Of a stretch of DNA of 64,000 bases, positions 44,105-53,829 are shown one piece after another. This DNA comes from CAVSUZ01 sp963834715 (lineage in GTDB: Bacteria > Pseudomonadota > Alphaproteobacteria > Acetobacterales > Acetobacteraceae), in contig CAWIDE010000033.1 in the NCBI GenBank assembly GCA_963834715.1, forward strand, positions 62,001 to 126,000, written 5' to 3'. The stretch's first letter is position 1; every line of letters begins with the position of its first letter. The notes below the pieces were generated by a model. That model did no database searches, was not told the origin of the DNA, and saw only the letters and a list, made by a program, of their open reading frames with translations. The position numbers and the translations under genes are program-made.

Positions 44105-45064
44105 ATGGCGGAAGTCGTTTGCCTGGGAGAATTGCTGATAGACTTCGTCCCCGTCGCCCCGAGCGATAGCGGCGCCTACCCTACCATGTTCCATCAAGCG
44201 CCAGGCGGTGCCCCTGCCAATGTAGCTGTCGGTTTGGTTCGTCTAGGCAAATCAAGCGCCTTCATGGGCCAGGTCGGCAACGACATGTTTGGTCGCTTCC
44301 TTGCTGCGACGTTGCGATCCGCGAGCGTGGACGTCTCGCCGCTGCGCTTCACGAACGCCGCCCACACCATGCTCGCGTTCGTCTCGCTTGCCGCCAATGG
44401 CGAGCGCGAATTTCTGTTTTACGGCAATCCAAGCGCTGACATGCTGTTCGCGCCGGCCGACGTGGATGAAACGGCGATACGTTGCGCTCGTGTGCTCCAT
44501 TTCGGCTCGATTGACTTGATTTGGGAGCCATCGCGCGCCGCAACACAGCACGCGATCGGGCTCGCGCGCCAGCACGGCCTCAGGGTGAGCTATGACCCAA
44601 ACCTGCGGCTCAATCTCTGGCCTGACGCGCAGTCAGCCCGCAAGGGCCTCAAGCTGGGTCTCGATCAGGCCGAGATCGTTAAGATCGGGGCAGAGGAGGC
44701 AGAATTCCTAACCGGGATTGATGATCCGCTGCGCGCCGCGCGATCCTTGTGGCATCCAAATATGCTGTTGATGGTGGTAACCCTCGGTGCCGCGGGCTGC
44801 ATCTGGGTGACGCCCAACGGCCATGGCATGGTCCCCGGCTTTTCAGTTGAGGCCGTCGATACCACCGGAGCCGGTGATGCCTTCACAGCGGGATTGCTTT
44901 CGGGCCTGCTCAACTCGCCTGATCTCCGGCCTGACAGCGCCAGCATCGTTTCGATCTGCCGACAGGCTAACGCCATGGGAGCGCTGACCACAACGCGCCG
45001 CGGCGCCATTCCGGCGTTGCCGGACCATGCAGCGCTACAGGCTTTTCTGGAAACTCACCCCTGA
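44105..45064 (+). CDS. PfkB family carbohydrate kinase (fructokinase-like)
   Basis: 319 residues from the ATG at 44105 (ribosome site GAGGAG). CLGELLIDFVP start, APGGAPANVAVGLVRLG (PfkB signature 1) and DTTGAGDAFTAGLLSG (signature 2 with catalytic Asp). The sequence resembles fructokinases (ScrK-type), giving fructose-6-phosphate; 2-keto-3-deoxygluconate kinase is a less likely alternative. Co-directional with pgm, 21 bp downstream. Confidence 0.88.
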   Translation: MAEVVCLGELLIDFVPVAPSDSGAYPTMFHQAPGGAPANVAVGLVRLGKSSAFMGQVGNDMFGRFLAATLRSASVDVSPLRFTNAAHTMLAFVSLAANGEREFLFYGNPSADMLFAPADVDETAIRCARVLHFGSIDLIWEPSRAATQHAIGLARQHGLRVSYDPNLRLNLWPDAQSARKGLKLGLDQAEIVKIGAEEAEFLTGIDDPLRAARSLWHPNMLLMVVTLGAAGCIWVTPNGHGMVPGFSVEAVDTTGAGDAFTAGLLSGLLNSPDLRPDSASIVSICRQANAMGALTTTRRGAIPALPDHAALQAFLETHP

Positions 45065-45085
45065 AACGCGAGGGAGGGCCGGACG

Positions 45086-46717
45086 GTGGAACTTCGTCAC
45101 GTAGCAACCAAGCCATTCGAGGGTCAGAGACCCGGCACATCGGGTCTGCGCAAGCGCGTTCCCGTTTTCCAGCGCCCTCACTACATCGAAAACTTTGTCC
45201 AATCGTTGTTCGACAGCCTGCAAGGGTACAAGGGGCAGACCCTCGTTGTCGGCGGCGACGGGCGCTACCACAATCGTGCAGCGATCCAGATCATCTTGCG
45301 CATGGCAGTTGCGAACGGTTTCGGCCGCATTCTTGTTGGCCAGGGAGGATTACTCTCCACCCCCGCCGCCTCATGCGTTATTCGCGCGCGAAGCGCCTTC
45401 GGCGGTATCATTCTCTCGGCGTCCCACAATCCAGGAGGACCAGAGGGCGATTTCGGCATCAAATATAACATCAGCAACGGCGGGCCGGCACCCGAATCAG
45501 TAACCGAGGCCATTCACACCCGGACCCAGGTCATCCAAGAATACCGGACGCTGGAAGCTCCTGATATCGATCTCGACCAACTCGTATTGCAGCCACTCGG
45601 GAACGCACAAATCGAGATCATCGATCCCGTTGCGGACTACCGCGCGCTCATGGCCAGGCTGTTCGATTTCGATGCCATCCGCGCAGCATTTCGCGACGGT
45701 CTGCGTTTGAGATACGACGCAATGCATGCGGTGACAGGACCATATGCCAAGGCCATACTAGAGGGTGAACTCGGAGCGCCGGTGGGCACCGTTGTGAACG
45801 CGGTGCCGCTGCCCGATTTCGGTGGTCATCATCCTGATCCTAACCTGGTCCATGCCCGTGAATTGATAAATCAGATGATGGGCCCGGATGCACCGGATCT
45901 CGGTGCGGCCTCCGATGGCGATGGTGACCGGAACCTCATAGTTGGCCGGGGTCAGTTTGTGACGCCGTCCGACAGCCTGGCCATTCTCGCGGCTAATATG
46001 CATGTCGCGCCTGGATACAGCGGCGGCCCAAAGGGCATCGCTCGTTCCATGCCGACCAGCCGGGCCGCTGATCGCGTGGCCGATCGACTAGGCATCCCCT
46101 GTTACGAAACCCCAACCGGCTGGAAATTCTTCGGTAACCTGCTCGATGCAGGGCTCGTGACCATTTGCGGGGAGGAGAGCGCGGGCACGGGCTCGGATCA
46201 TGTGCGCGAGAAGGACGGGCTCTGGGCCGTACTTTTGTGGCTCAATATTCTGGCTGCCCGAAAGCAGTCTGTGGCTGAAATCGTGCGTGACCACTGGCAG
46301 ACCTATGGACGGGACTATTATACCCGCCACGACTATGAAGAGGTCGACTCGCAACAGGCTGCGAAGCTCATGTCTGAACTGCGAGCCAAACTGGGGACGC
46401 TTCGTGGTGAAAGATCCCGGGCCGGGGAAGTCGCGGACGCGGACGATTTCTCTTACAACGATCCGGTAGATGACTCAGTCAGCAAAGGCCAGGGGATCCG
46501 AATCCTCTTCGCGGATCAGGCGAGGATCGTTTATCGGCTTTCGGGCACCGGCACGTCTGGCGCCACCCTGCGTGTCTACATGGAGCGTTTTGAGCCCGAC
46601 ACTACAAAACAGAACCAGGATACACAGACGGCGCTGGCTGATCTGATCGCGACGGCCGACGATCTCGCCGGCATTCGCGCCCATACGGGACGGGAACAAC
46701 CAAGCGTCGTGACGTGA
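45086..46717 (+). CDS. pgm: Phosphoglucomutase (alpha-D-glucose-phosphate specific)
   Basis: 543 residues, GTG start after GGGAGGGCC. TSGLRKRVPVF, the phosphoserine loop ILSASHNPGGPEGDFGIKYN, the metal site ASDGDGDRNL, the sugar-binding GEESAGTGSDHVREKDG and the phosphate-binding RLSGTGTSGATLRVY are all present. Interconverts glucose-1-P and glucose-6-P, linking to zwf on one side and UDP-glucose/trehalose synthesis on the other. Confidence 0.95.
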   Translation: MELRHVATKPFEGQRPGTSGLRKRVPVFQRPHYIENFVQSLFDSLQGYKGQTLVVGGDGRYHNRAAIQIILRMAVANGFGRILVGQGGLLSTPAASCVIRARSAFGGIILSASHNPGGPEGDFGIKYNISNGGPAPESVTEAIHTRTQVIQEYRTLEAPDIDLDQLVLQPLGNAQIEIIDPVADYRALMARLFDFDAIRAAFRDGLRLRYDAMHAVTGPYAKAILEGELGAPVGTVVNAVPLPDFGGHHPDPNLVHARELINQMMGPDAPDLGAASDGDGDRNLIVGRGQFVTPSDSLAILAANMHVAPGYSGGPKGIARSMPTSRAADRVADRLGIPCYETPTGWKFFGNLLDAGLVTICGEESAGTGSDHVREKDGLWAVLLWLNILAARKQSVAEIVRDHWQTYGRDYYTRHDYEEVDSQQAAKLMSELRAKLGTLRGERSRAGEVADADDFSYNDPVDDSVSKGQGIRILFADQARIVYRLSGTGTSGATLRVYMERFEPDTTKQNQDTQTALADLIATADDLAGIRAHTGREQPSVVT

Positions 46718-46726
46718 TGACCTTTA

Positions 46727-46756
46727 ATACCAGTCGGCGGTTCCGCCGACTGGTAT
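46727..46756. terminator. Perfect 14-bp stem hairpin after pgm
   Basis: ATACCAGTCGGCGG / CCGCCGACTGGTAT with a 2-nt TT centre, 10 bp after the pgm stop. No U-run follows, so it may be a bidirectional terminator-like or interspersed repeat element between the convergent pgm and zwf. Confidence 0.6.
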
Positions 46757-46800
46757 GCGCGCGGGGTTGGTGGGGCGGCCGCGCGCGAAACAAAGACTCA

Positions 46801-46830
46801 ATACCGGTCAGCCGACAGGCTGGCCGGTAT
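46801..46830. terminator. Hairpin overlapping the zwf 3' end
   Basis: ATACCGGTCAGCC / GGCTGGCCGGTAT with a GACA loop and one mismatch (a G-U pair in RNA). It overlaps the zwf stop codon and resembles the pgm hairpin (shared ATACCRGTCRGC start). Confidence 0.5.
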
Positions 46831-48361
46831 AAGACGTCGCCGCAACTTCGATGTCATCCTCGTGCCACGAACGTCCCTCCCGCTCCAGCAAGGCGATTGC
46901 GGCCGATGGTCCCCACGTGCCGGCCGCATAGGGCAGCGGATGAGCCGCGTGGGTCTGCCATCCATCCAGAATGGGCTCGATCCAGCGCCAGGATGCCTCC
47001 ACCTCGTCGCGCCGCATGAACAGAGTGGCATCACCGCGGATCACATCCGTAAGCAGCCGCTCATACGCATCCGGAACATGACCACGCACCGTTTCGCGAA
47101 AGCTGAGCTGAAGATTTGCCGGCAGTAGAACGATCCGGCCGCTGCCGGGCGCTTTCATGGTGGTGAGCTGGGAAATGCCTTCGTCCGGCTGCAGGCGGAT
47201 CACCAATTGGTTCGGCGCGGGCAAGCCGGCGGCCGCCTGAAAGATCGAGTGCCGGATCGGCTTGAAGCTGACGATAATCTCGGAGCAGTGCCTGGGCAGA
47301 CGCTTGCCGGTGCGCAGGTAGAACGGCACGCCTGACCAACGCCAGTTCGCGATTTCCACCTTCAGTGCGACAAATGTCTCCGTATCGCTCTGTTTGACCC
47401 CGGCATCGGCCGCATAGCCAGGGACAGGCACGCCGTCGATCGCCCCGGCGCGGTATTGCCCGCGCACCGTAAGGCTGCGGACCAGCTCGTCGCGAATTGG
47501 GCGAATAGCCTTCAATACCTTCAGCTTCTCGTCGCGAACGGAGTCCTTGTCGAGCGCCGTCGGCGGCTCCATCGCCACTAGGCACAGGAGCTGGAGCATG
47601 TGATTCTGCACCATGTCGCGCAGCGCGCCGGAGTGTTCATAATATCCGCCGCGTCCTTCGACGCCGATGGTCTCGGCACACGTGATTTGCACATGGTCGA
47701 TGTCCGCGGCCGACCAGGGACGCTCGAACAACGTATTGGCGAAGCGCAGAACCATCAGATTCTGCACGGTCTCTTTCCCGAGGTAATGATCGATCCGGTA
47801 GATCTGGTCCTCGGTGAACACCTGCCCCACCGCGTCGTTGATCGCCTGCGAGGAGGCCAGATCGCGGCCAATCGGCTTCTCCACGACCACGCGTGAGTCC
47901 GGGGTCGCGAGGCCCGCGGCGGCCAGTGCCCCGCAGATCGGTGCGAACAGTTGCGGCGCCACCGCGAGATAGAAGACGCGGACCGCGTTGCTGCCGCGGA
48001 GCAGCTCGGAAAGCGACCCGTAGGCATGGGGATCGGTCGCATCCATCCCGACGTAAGAGAGCCGGGAGCGGAAGCGCGACAGCGTTCCTTTGCCTGGATC
48101 TTCCACCCCGGCGAGGGCGTGCGCGACAAACGTGTCGGTATCGCACTCCTCACGTCCGATGCAGATGATCCGGCCTTCGTCCGGCAGGACGCCTTCTGCA
48201 TCGCGCCGGAGCAGGGACGGCAGCAGCTTGCGGCGGGCCAGATCGCCGGCCCCGCCGAACAGAACGAAATCAAATTCCGGCACGGGCGTGCGGCGCGCGA
48301 CCGGAGCATCCGTCGAAATTCTAGGGCTGATCGGCACCGTTTCGGCGGCAACATATGTCAT
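46808..48361 (-). CDS. zwf: Glucose-6-phosphate 1-dehydrogenase
   Basis: 517 residues from the ATG at 48361 (AAAGGA upstream); a start at 48388 would add 9. FVLFGGAGDLARRKLLPSL is the NADP-binding N-terminus and YRIDHYLGKETVQN the substrate-binding signature. First step of the Entner-Doudoroff and pentose-phosphate routes. Third gene of eda-edd-zwf; 6-phosphogluconolactonase is not encoded here. Confidence 0.95.
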   Translation of the reverse strand: MTYVAAETVPISPRISTDAPVARRTPVPEFDFVLFGGAGDLARRKLLPSLLRRDAEGVLPDEGRIICIGREECDTDTFVAHALAGVEDPGKGTLSRFRSRLSYVGMDATDPHAYGSLSELLRGSNAVRVFYLAVAPQLFAPICGALAAAGLATPDSRVVVEKPIGRDLASSQAINDAVGQVFTEDQIYRIDHYLGKETVQNLMVLRFANTLFERPWSAADIDHVQITCAETIGVEGRGGYYEHSGALRDMVQNHMLQLLCLVAMEPPTALDKDSVRDEKLKVLKAIRPIRDELVRSLTVRGQYRAGAIDGVPVPGYAADAGVKQSDTETFVALKVEIANWRWSGVPFYLRTGKRLPRHCSEIIVSFKPIRHSIFQAAAGLPAPNQLVIRLQPDEGISQLTTMKAPGSGRIVLLPANLQLSFRETVRGHVPDAYERLLTDVIRGDATLFMRRDEVEASWRWIEPILDGWQTHAAHPLPYAAGTWGPSAAIALLEREGRSWHEDDIEVAATSYTGQPVG

Positions 48362-48400
48362 GGCCGTGATCCTTTGCCTGCGTTGCAATGAAAAAGCCGG

Positions 48401-50215
48401 CTAACTGAGCACTGAGGCGCCGGTGTCGGCGTGCCCGACAGTGGCGCGGAAGGCACGGAAGAGTTCGCGCCCGATGCCCACGTGGGAGGCTTCGAGGTTC
48501 GCTTGCGCGGGCGCCCGATTGGCCCATTCGGCCTGGTTCACCTTCACGTCCAGCCGCCCCTCCACGGCATCGACGCGGATGATGTCGCCGTCGCGGACTT
48601 TGGCGAGCGATCCGCCGTCCGAAGCCTCCGGGGTCACATGGATAGCGGCCGGCACCTTGCCGGAGGCGCCGGACATCCGGCCGTCCGTCACCAGGGCAAC
48701 GCGGTAACCGCGGTCCTGCAGGACCCCGAGCGGAGGCATGAGCTTGTGCAGTTCCGGCATCCCGTTCGCTTTCGGGCCTTGGAAGCGCACGACAGCAACC
48801 AGGTCCTGATTGAGTTGCCCGGCTTTGAAGGCCGCCTGCAATTCCTCTTGATTATGGAAGACGCGGGCCGGAGCCTCGATCACGTGGCGGTCCGGCTTGA
48901 CCGCGGAGGTCTTGATCACCGCGCGGCCCAGTGGACCTTCCAGCACGCGCAAGCCACCGGTCGGCTGGAAAGCCGAATCAACGCCGCGAAGAATGCCGGG
49001 ATCGGCGCTTTCCGCGGCGGCATCGCGCCATTGAACAGCGCCGTCCGGCGATAGCGCCGGCTCCACCGTATAGGCGCGCAGTCCGTCGCCCCAGACAGTG
49101 CGGGTATCAGGATGCAGCAGGCCAGCATCAAGCAGCGACCGGATCAGGAAGCCCATGCCGCCGGCAGCGTGGAAGTGATTTACGTCGGCCGACCCGTTCG
49201 GATAGACGCGGCACAGCAGCGGCACGACCTCGGCGAGATCGGCGAAGTCGTCCCAACTGAGATGAAGGCCGCCGGCCCGGGCCATCGCGACCAGGTGGAT
49301 GGTGTGGTTGGTCGAACCGCCCGTCGCGTGCAGGCCGACTATGCCGTTGACGAACGCGCGCTCGTCCAGCACGCCACCGAGCGGTGTGTAGTCGTTGCCG
49401 GCGGCTGTCATCGCCAACGCGCGCCGTACCGCCTCCACGGTCATCGCATCGCGCAGCTTCGTGCCTGGGTTGACGAAGGAGGCGCCGGGCAAATGCAGCC
49501 CCATTATTTCCATAAGCATCTGATTGGTATTAGCCGTGCCGTAAAACGTGCATGTGCCAGGGCCATGGTAGGATTTCATCTCGGCTTCAAGCAGCGCATC
49601 ACGGCCAACCTTGCCCTCAGCATACAATTGCCGGATCCGGGATTTTTCCTGATTCGGAAGGCCTGAAACCATAGGGCCCGCGGGGATGAACACACCCGGC
49701 AGGTGGCCGAACGAGAGCGCACCGATCACCAGCCCGGGCACGATCTTATCGCAAATTCCCAGATAGACCGCTGCGTCAAACGTCTGGTGCGACAGGGCGA
49801 CCGCTGTGGCAAGCGCGATGACATCTCGCGAAAACAGCGACAGTTCCATGCCGGCTTCCCCCTGAGTCACGCCGTCGCACATCGCCGGCACGCCGCCCGC
49901 AACCTGAGCTGTGCCGCCGGCGGACCGTGCGGCGGTGCGGATCAGCTCGGGGAAGCGCTCGTACGGCTGATGCGCGGAAAGCATGTCGTTGTAAGCCGTA
50001 ACGATGCCGAGGTTGGGGGTTTGCCCGGCGGCGAGCAGGGCCTTGTCTGATGCCGGGCAGGCAGCGAAGCCGTGTGCCTGGTTAGCGCAGCCGAGCCGGG
50101 TGCGGGGCGCCCGGGCGTGTTCGGCGGCACCATCGATGCGATCGAGATAGCGGCGTCTCGTGTCCGCACTCCGGCGAACGATCCGCTCTGTAACCTCTCC
50201 GATACGATCCTTCAT
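48401..50215 (-). CDS. edd: Phosphogluconate dehydratase
   Basis: 604 residues. IlvD/Edd family Fe-S enzyme converting 6-phosphogluconate to KDPG. AGGVPAMCDGVTQGEAGMEL, YLGICDKIVPG and GPGTCTFYGTANTN carry the three cluster cysteines, and LVTDGRMSGASGKVPAAIHV is the C-terminal signature. 15 bp separate it from eda. Confidence 0.95.
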   Translation of the reverse strand: MKDRIGEVTERIVRRSADTRRRYLDRIDGAAEHARAPRTRLGCANQAHGFAACPASDKALLAAGQTPNLGIVTAYNDMLSAHQPYERFPELIRTAARSAGGTAQVAGGVPAMCDGVTQGEAGMELSLFSRDVIALATAVALSHQTFDAAVYLGICDKIVPGLVIGALSFGHLPGVFIPAGPMVSGLPNQEKSRIRQLYAEGKVGRDALLEAEMKSYHGPGTCTFYGTANTNQMLMEIMGLHLPGASFVNPGTKLRDAMTVEAVRRALAMTAAGNDYTPLGGVLDERAFVNGIVGLHATGGSTNHTIHLVAMARAGGLHLSWDDFADLAEVVPLLCRVYPNGSADVNHFHAAGGMGFLIRSLLDAGLLHPDTRTVWGDGLRAYTVEPALSPDGAVQWRDAAAESADPGILRGVDSAFQPTGGLRVLEGPLGRAVIKTSAVKPDRHVIEAPARVFHNQEELQAAFKAGQLNQDLVAVVRFQGPKANGMPELHKLMPPLGVLQDRGYRVALVTDGRMSGASGKVPAAIHVTPEASDGGSLAKVRDGDIIRVDAVEGRLDVKVNQAEWANRAPAQANLEASHVGIGRELFRAFRATVGHADTGASVLS

Positions 50216-50230
50216 TGCGTTACCTCCTGT

Positions 50231-50878
50231 TCAAAATCGGTTCATGGCGCGGCTTGCGCGTGTGGTAATCGCGGACCAGTCTCCACGCTCGATCTCGGCG
50301 GCCGGCGCCAGCCACGAGCCTCCGACGGCGAGCACGTTTGGGAGTGCCAACCAATTCCCGACATGCTCCTCGGCGATGCCCCCGGTTGGGCAGAACCGCA
50401 CATCTGGGAACGGCCCGGCCAACGCCTTCAGTGCCGCGATGCCGCCGGCGGGTTCGGCGGGAAAGAATTTTACGGTGTCGAACCCGCGCTCCAGCGCGGC
50501 CATCAACTCGGACGCCGTCTGCACGCCGGGCACCAGCGGCACGCCCAGTGCCCTCGCCGCATCGAGCAGGGCCGGCGTGGCGCCGGGAGTGAACGCGAAG
50601 GGAAGAGCGAGTTCGCGGGCGAGTTCAAGGTCTTGCGGGGTCAGAACGGTGCCTAGGCCTACCACCGCCTCAGGCACCGTTTCTCGAATGAGCCGCGCTG
50701 AAGCAGCTCCGGCTGGTGTGCGGAGCGTAACTTCAAGGGTGCGAACACCACCGGCGACAAGAGCCCGGGCGAGTGGTTCCGCATCCTTTTCCCGCGATAT
50801 CGTGAGGACCGGCACCAGGCGGGCTGCCTGCAGCAATTCTCGGGGTAGCGAGGGAACGGAGCTGGGATAGTTCGACAT
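50231..50878 (-). CDS. eda: KDPG aldolase
   Basis: 215 residues from the ATG at 50878 (GGAG 7 bp upstream). Splits 2-keto-3-deoxy-6-phosphogluconate into pyruvate and glyceraldehyde-3-phosphate. Catalytic Glu in TLEVTLRTP, Schiff-base Lys in TVKFFPAEPAGG, phosphate-binding FCPTGGI. First gene of the operon eda-edd-zwf; its promoter faces the ROK regulator. Confidence 0.94.
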   Translation of the reverse strand: MSNYPSSVPSLPRELLQAARLVPVLTISREKDAEPLARALVAGGVRTLEVTLRTPAGAASARLIRETVPEAVVGLGTVLTPQDLELARELALPFAFTPGATPALLDAARALGVPLVPGVQTASELMAALERGFDTVKFFPAEPAGGIAALKALAGPFPDVRFCPTGGIAEEHVGNWLALPNVLAVGGSWLAPAAEIERGDWSAITTRASRAMNRF

Positions 50879-50939
50879 AGAATTCTCCATGGGGCCGGCT
50901 GACGGAAGCGATATAGCACGGTTCGCCGAGGAGTTTAAA

Positions 50940-50956
50940 TAATTCACGGAGAATTA
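50940..50956. promoter_or_regulatory. Candidate operator between eda and ROK regulator
   Basis: Inverted repeat TAATTC-ACGGA-GAATTA in an AT-rich 80-bp divergent region. It overlaps the ROK gene's ribosome site (GGAG, 8 bp before the TTG), so a bound repressor would shut its own gene and could block eda transcription. Position and symmetry are seen; the binding protein is inferred. Confidence 0.5.
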
Positions 50957-50959
50957 ATA

Positions 50960-52249
50960 TTGACGGACCGCGAAACGCCCCCTAGAACAGGCCGCATCAT
51001 CCGCGGCACACTCGCCGCTTACGGTTCGGAGGAGCTGGTGACAGGCGTCGCCAATGGACAGGGCAGCAATTCGGCCGCCGTTCGTGAGTTTAACGAACGC
51101 GTCGTGCTGACCGCTCTGCGACGGCTTGGGGAGGCTTCAAAAGCCGACCTCGCCCGGCAAGTCAAACTCACCCAAAATGCCGCCGGGCAGATCGTTCGCG
51201 ATCTCGAGCGGCAGGAACTTGTAGTCGTAACGGGCAAGCGCAGCGGCCTTCGCGGACAACCCGCGACACTGCTGCAACTGAACCCGAAAGGCGCCTACTC
51301 TATCGGCATTAAGCTCGGCCGTCGCACTCTCGATTCCGTCCTGGTGGATTTCAGCGGTGAAGTGCTCCACACATCCCGGCACGAACACGAGTTTCCAATG
51401 CCGGAGACCGCACTCAATACCATCCGTCAGCAAGTTTCAACCCTGCGGCGAAAGATCCCTGTAAAAGCCCGCGCAAGGCTTTCGGGTATCGGGCTAGCCA
51501 TGCCATATAATCTCGGTAGCTGGCGCCGGGAGCTGGACATACCGGATGTAGTTTGCGCGGCATGGAACGACTTCGATATCGCAGCCCGACTGCGCGACGC
51601 ACTTGATGTACCCGTTTGGATAGAGAATGATGGTACAGCGGTCGCTGTGGCCGAATTGTTCCGCGGTCATGGGCGTGAACTCGATGATTTTGCGGTCGTT
51701 TACATCGGCACGGCCGTTGGTGGCGGCTTGGTGCTCGGAGGCAGCTACCGGCGCGGCGCAACCGGAAATGCCGGGGACATTGGGCTCATGCCGGTGGCAC
51801 CCTCGCGTTTGCGAACCGCCCCGCGCTCGACCCGCCCCACCGACATCCTACTGACCCGCGCGTCGGTCGGCGCCCTGATCCGCCATCTCCGCCAAAGCCA
51901 CATCGAGATCGCGTCGTCCGCGGACCTCGAAGCAGCCATCGAACAGGAACCAGCTCTGGTTACCGAGTGGCTGGAGGATTGCGCAGACGCGCTCGTCCTG
52001 CCCCTCCTCTCTGTCGGCAGCCTGCTCGATCTGCAAGCCATCATCATCGATGGTAATCTGCCACGAACCCTGATCCAACGCCTGACGGAACGGCTGCGCC
52101 ATCTCCTGGCGGATGCAGCACCAGAATCACGTCCGCCGCCGGCACTCCGTATAGGCACAATCGGGCGAAATGCCGCGGCAATCGGCGCCGGGATATTGCC
52201 CTTGCACTCAAATTTTGCACCTGACGAAGAGCTGCTCTTTGGTCAATAA
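50960..52249 (+). CDS. ROK family transcriptional repressor
   Basis: 429 residues, TTG start. A winged helix-turn-helix at about residues 38-85 (NERVVLTALRRLGEASKADLARQ, then QIVRDLERQELV) is followed by a ROK sugar-kinase-like domain (GIKLGRRTLDSVLVDF, VWIENDGTAVAVAELF, YIGTAVGGGLVLGG). The zinc-binding Cys cluster of ROK kinases is not evident. Located between the Entner-Doudoroff operon and a sugar importer; probably a sugar-responsive repressor of both. Confidence 0.88.
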   Translation: MTDRETPPRTGRIIRGTLAAYGSEELVTGVANGQGSNSAAVREFNERVVLTALRRLGEASKADLARQVKLTQNAAGQIVRDLERQELVVVTGKRSGLRGQPATLLQLNPKGAYSIGIKLGRRTLDSVLVDFSGEVLHTSRHEHEFPMPETALNTIRQQVSTLRRKIPVKARARLSGIGLAMPYNLGSWRRELDIPDVVCAAWNDFDIAARLRDALDVPVWIENDGTAVAVAELFRGHGRELDDFAVVYIGTAVGGGLVLGGSYRRGATGNAGDIGLMPVAPSRLRTAPRSTRPTDILLTRASVGALIRHLRQSHIEIASSADLEAAIEQEPALVTEWLEDCADALVLPLLSVGSLLDLQAIIIDGNLPRTLIQRLTERLRHLLADAAPESRPPPALRIGTIGRNAAAIGAGILPLHSNFAPDEELLFGQ

Positions 52250-52281
52250 TACAAACTGAGCTGTCACGGGAGGAAAAAGAA

Positions 52282-53811
52282 ATGGCAGAGAATGGAAAGG
52301 TCCCAATGCTGGAGATGCGGCACGTCTCCAAGCGCTTCCCCGGGGTCAAGGCACTTGACGGCGTCCAACTTAAGGCTTGGGGTAGCGAGGTCCTGGCTCT
52401 GATGGGGGAAAACGGAGCAGGCAAGTCGACACTGATGAAGATATTGTCCGGCGCCTATCAGGCGGAACCTGGGGCCGAGATCCTCATCGATGGCACGCCG
52501 GTGTCCATAACCGATCCGATCGCCGCCAAGCGCCTGGGTATTGCCATCATCTACCAGGAATTGGCGCTGGCACCGAACCTGACAGTTGCCGAAAACATCT
52601 ATTTGGGTGACGAGCCGCGCCACGGCGGACGGATCGATCGCAAGGCGATGAACGAAGGTTGTGCCCCCGTGCTGGAGCGATTGGGCGCGCCGTTCAAGCC
52701 GACCACGACCGTCAGCACCCTGTCGATCGCCGAGCAGCAGATGGTCGAGATTGCGCGCGCACTACTCGCAAAATCGAAAATCCTGGTGCTGGACGAACCG
52801 ACCACCGCGCTGTCGCTGCGTGAAACCGACCGCTTGTTCGCGCTGGTGCGGCAGTTGCGCGAGGACGGCATCGCGTTGATCTACATAAGCCATCGCATGG
52901 CCGAGGTCTACGAACTGGCAGATCGCGTCGCGGTGCTGCGCGACGGGACCTATGTCGGCACGATCCGGCGCGATGAACTGAGCCCCGAGCGACTGGTCAA
53001 GATGATGGTCGGACGCGATCTCTCAAGCTTCTATAAGAAAGAGCATGACCCCCATGGCAGTCATGGGCCGGTGATACTCGAAATTCGCGATGTCACCGAC
53101 GGCGGGCGGCGTGTCCATCCGTGCAGCTTCCAACTGCATCAGGGAGAGGTGCTGGGGATTGCCGGCCTGGTGGGCTCCGGCCGGACCGAGCTCGCCCGGC
53201 TGATCTACGGCGCCGATATGCGGGCTGGCGGCGAGGTGATGCTGCTGGGAAGCAGGATGTCGATTCAGGCGCCCGAGGACGCGCTGGATGCGGGAATCGC
53301 GTATGTCACCGAGGATCGCAAAGGCCTTGGCCTGTTTCTCGATCTTTCCTGCGGTGTCAACATCAACCTGGGCGTTGTTCATCGCGACGCCGGCAAAGGA
53401 GGCATTCTTAACCTGCGGGTCGCACGGGATCGCGCCAGGCGAGCTTTTGATGCAATGCGCATTCGTGCTGCCAGCCCACAGGTGCTCGTCGGTAGCCTGT
53501 CGGGCGGCAACCAGCAGAAAGTGCTTCTATCGCGTTGGCTGGAGATCGGCCCCAAAGTGCTTATACTGGATGAGCCAACCCGTGGCGTCGATATTGGTGC
53601 CAAGTCAGAGATCTATCGTATCATCGACGAACTGGCGCAGCGCAATATCGGCATTATCGTGATTTCGAGCGAGATGCCGGAGATCATCGGCATCTGCGAC
53701 CGCGTGCTGATTATGCGGGAAGGCCGAATCATGGGCGAAGTCGGCGGCCCAGGAGGCAAGCCGATCACACAGGAAAACATCATGGCCTATGCGGCGGGCG
53801 TCGCCGCGTGA
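52282..53811 (+). CDS. Sugar ABC importer ATPase (RbsA/XylG type, duplicated)
   Basis: 509 residues with two ABC domains. Domain 1: GENGAGKSTLMKILSG, STLSIAEQQMVEIARAL, LVLDEPTTAL. Domain 2: GLVGSGRTELARLIYG, LSGGNQQKVLLSRWL, LILDEPTRGVDIGAKSEIY. Typical of CUT2 importers for monosaccharides. 32 bp after the regulator and followed by permease and binding protein. Confidence 0.93.
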   Translation: MAENGKVPMLEMRHVSKRFPGVKALDGVQLKAWGSEVLALMGENGAGKSTLMKILSGAYQAEPGAEILIDGTPVSITDPIAAKRLGIAIIYQELALAPNLTVAENIYLGDEPRHGGRIDRKAMNEGCAPVLERLGAPFKPTTTVSTLSIAEQQMVEIARALLAKSKILVLDEPTTALSLRETDRLFALVRQLREDGIALIYISHRMAEVYELADRVAVLRDGTYVGTIRRDELSPERLVKMMVGRDLSSFYKKEHDPHGSHGPVILEIRDVTDGGRRVHPCSFQLHQGEVLGIAGLVGSGRTELARLIYGADMRAGGEVMLLGSRMSIQAPEDALDAGIAYVTEDRKGLGLFLDLSCGVNINLGVVHRDAGKGGILNLRVARDRARRAFDAMRIRAASPQVLVGSLSGGNQQKVLLSRWLEIGPKVLILDEPTRGVDIGAKSEIYRIIDELAQRNIGIIVISSEMPEIIGICDRVLIMREGRIMGEVGGPGGKPITQENIMAYAAGVAA

Positions 53812-53829
53812 ACCGGGAGGAGGAACGAC

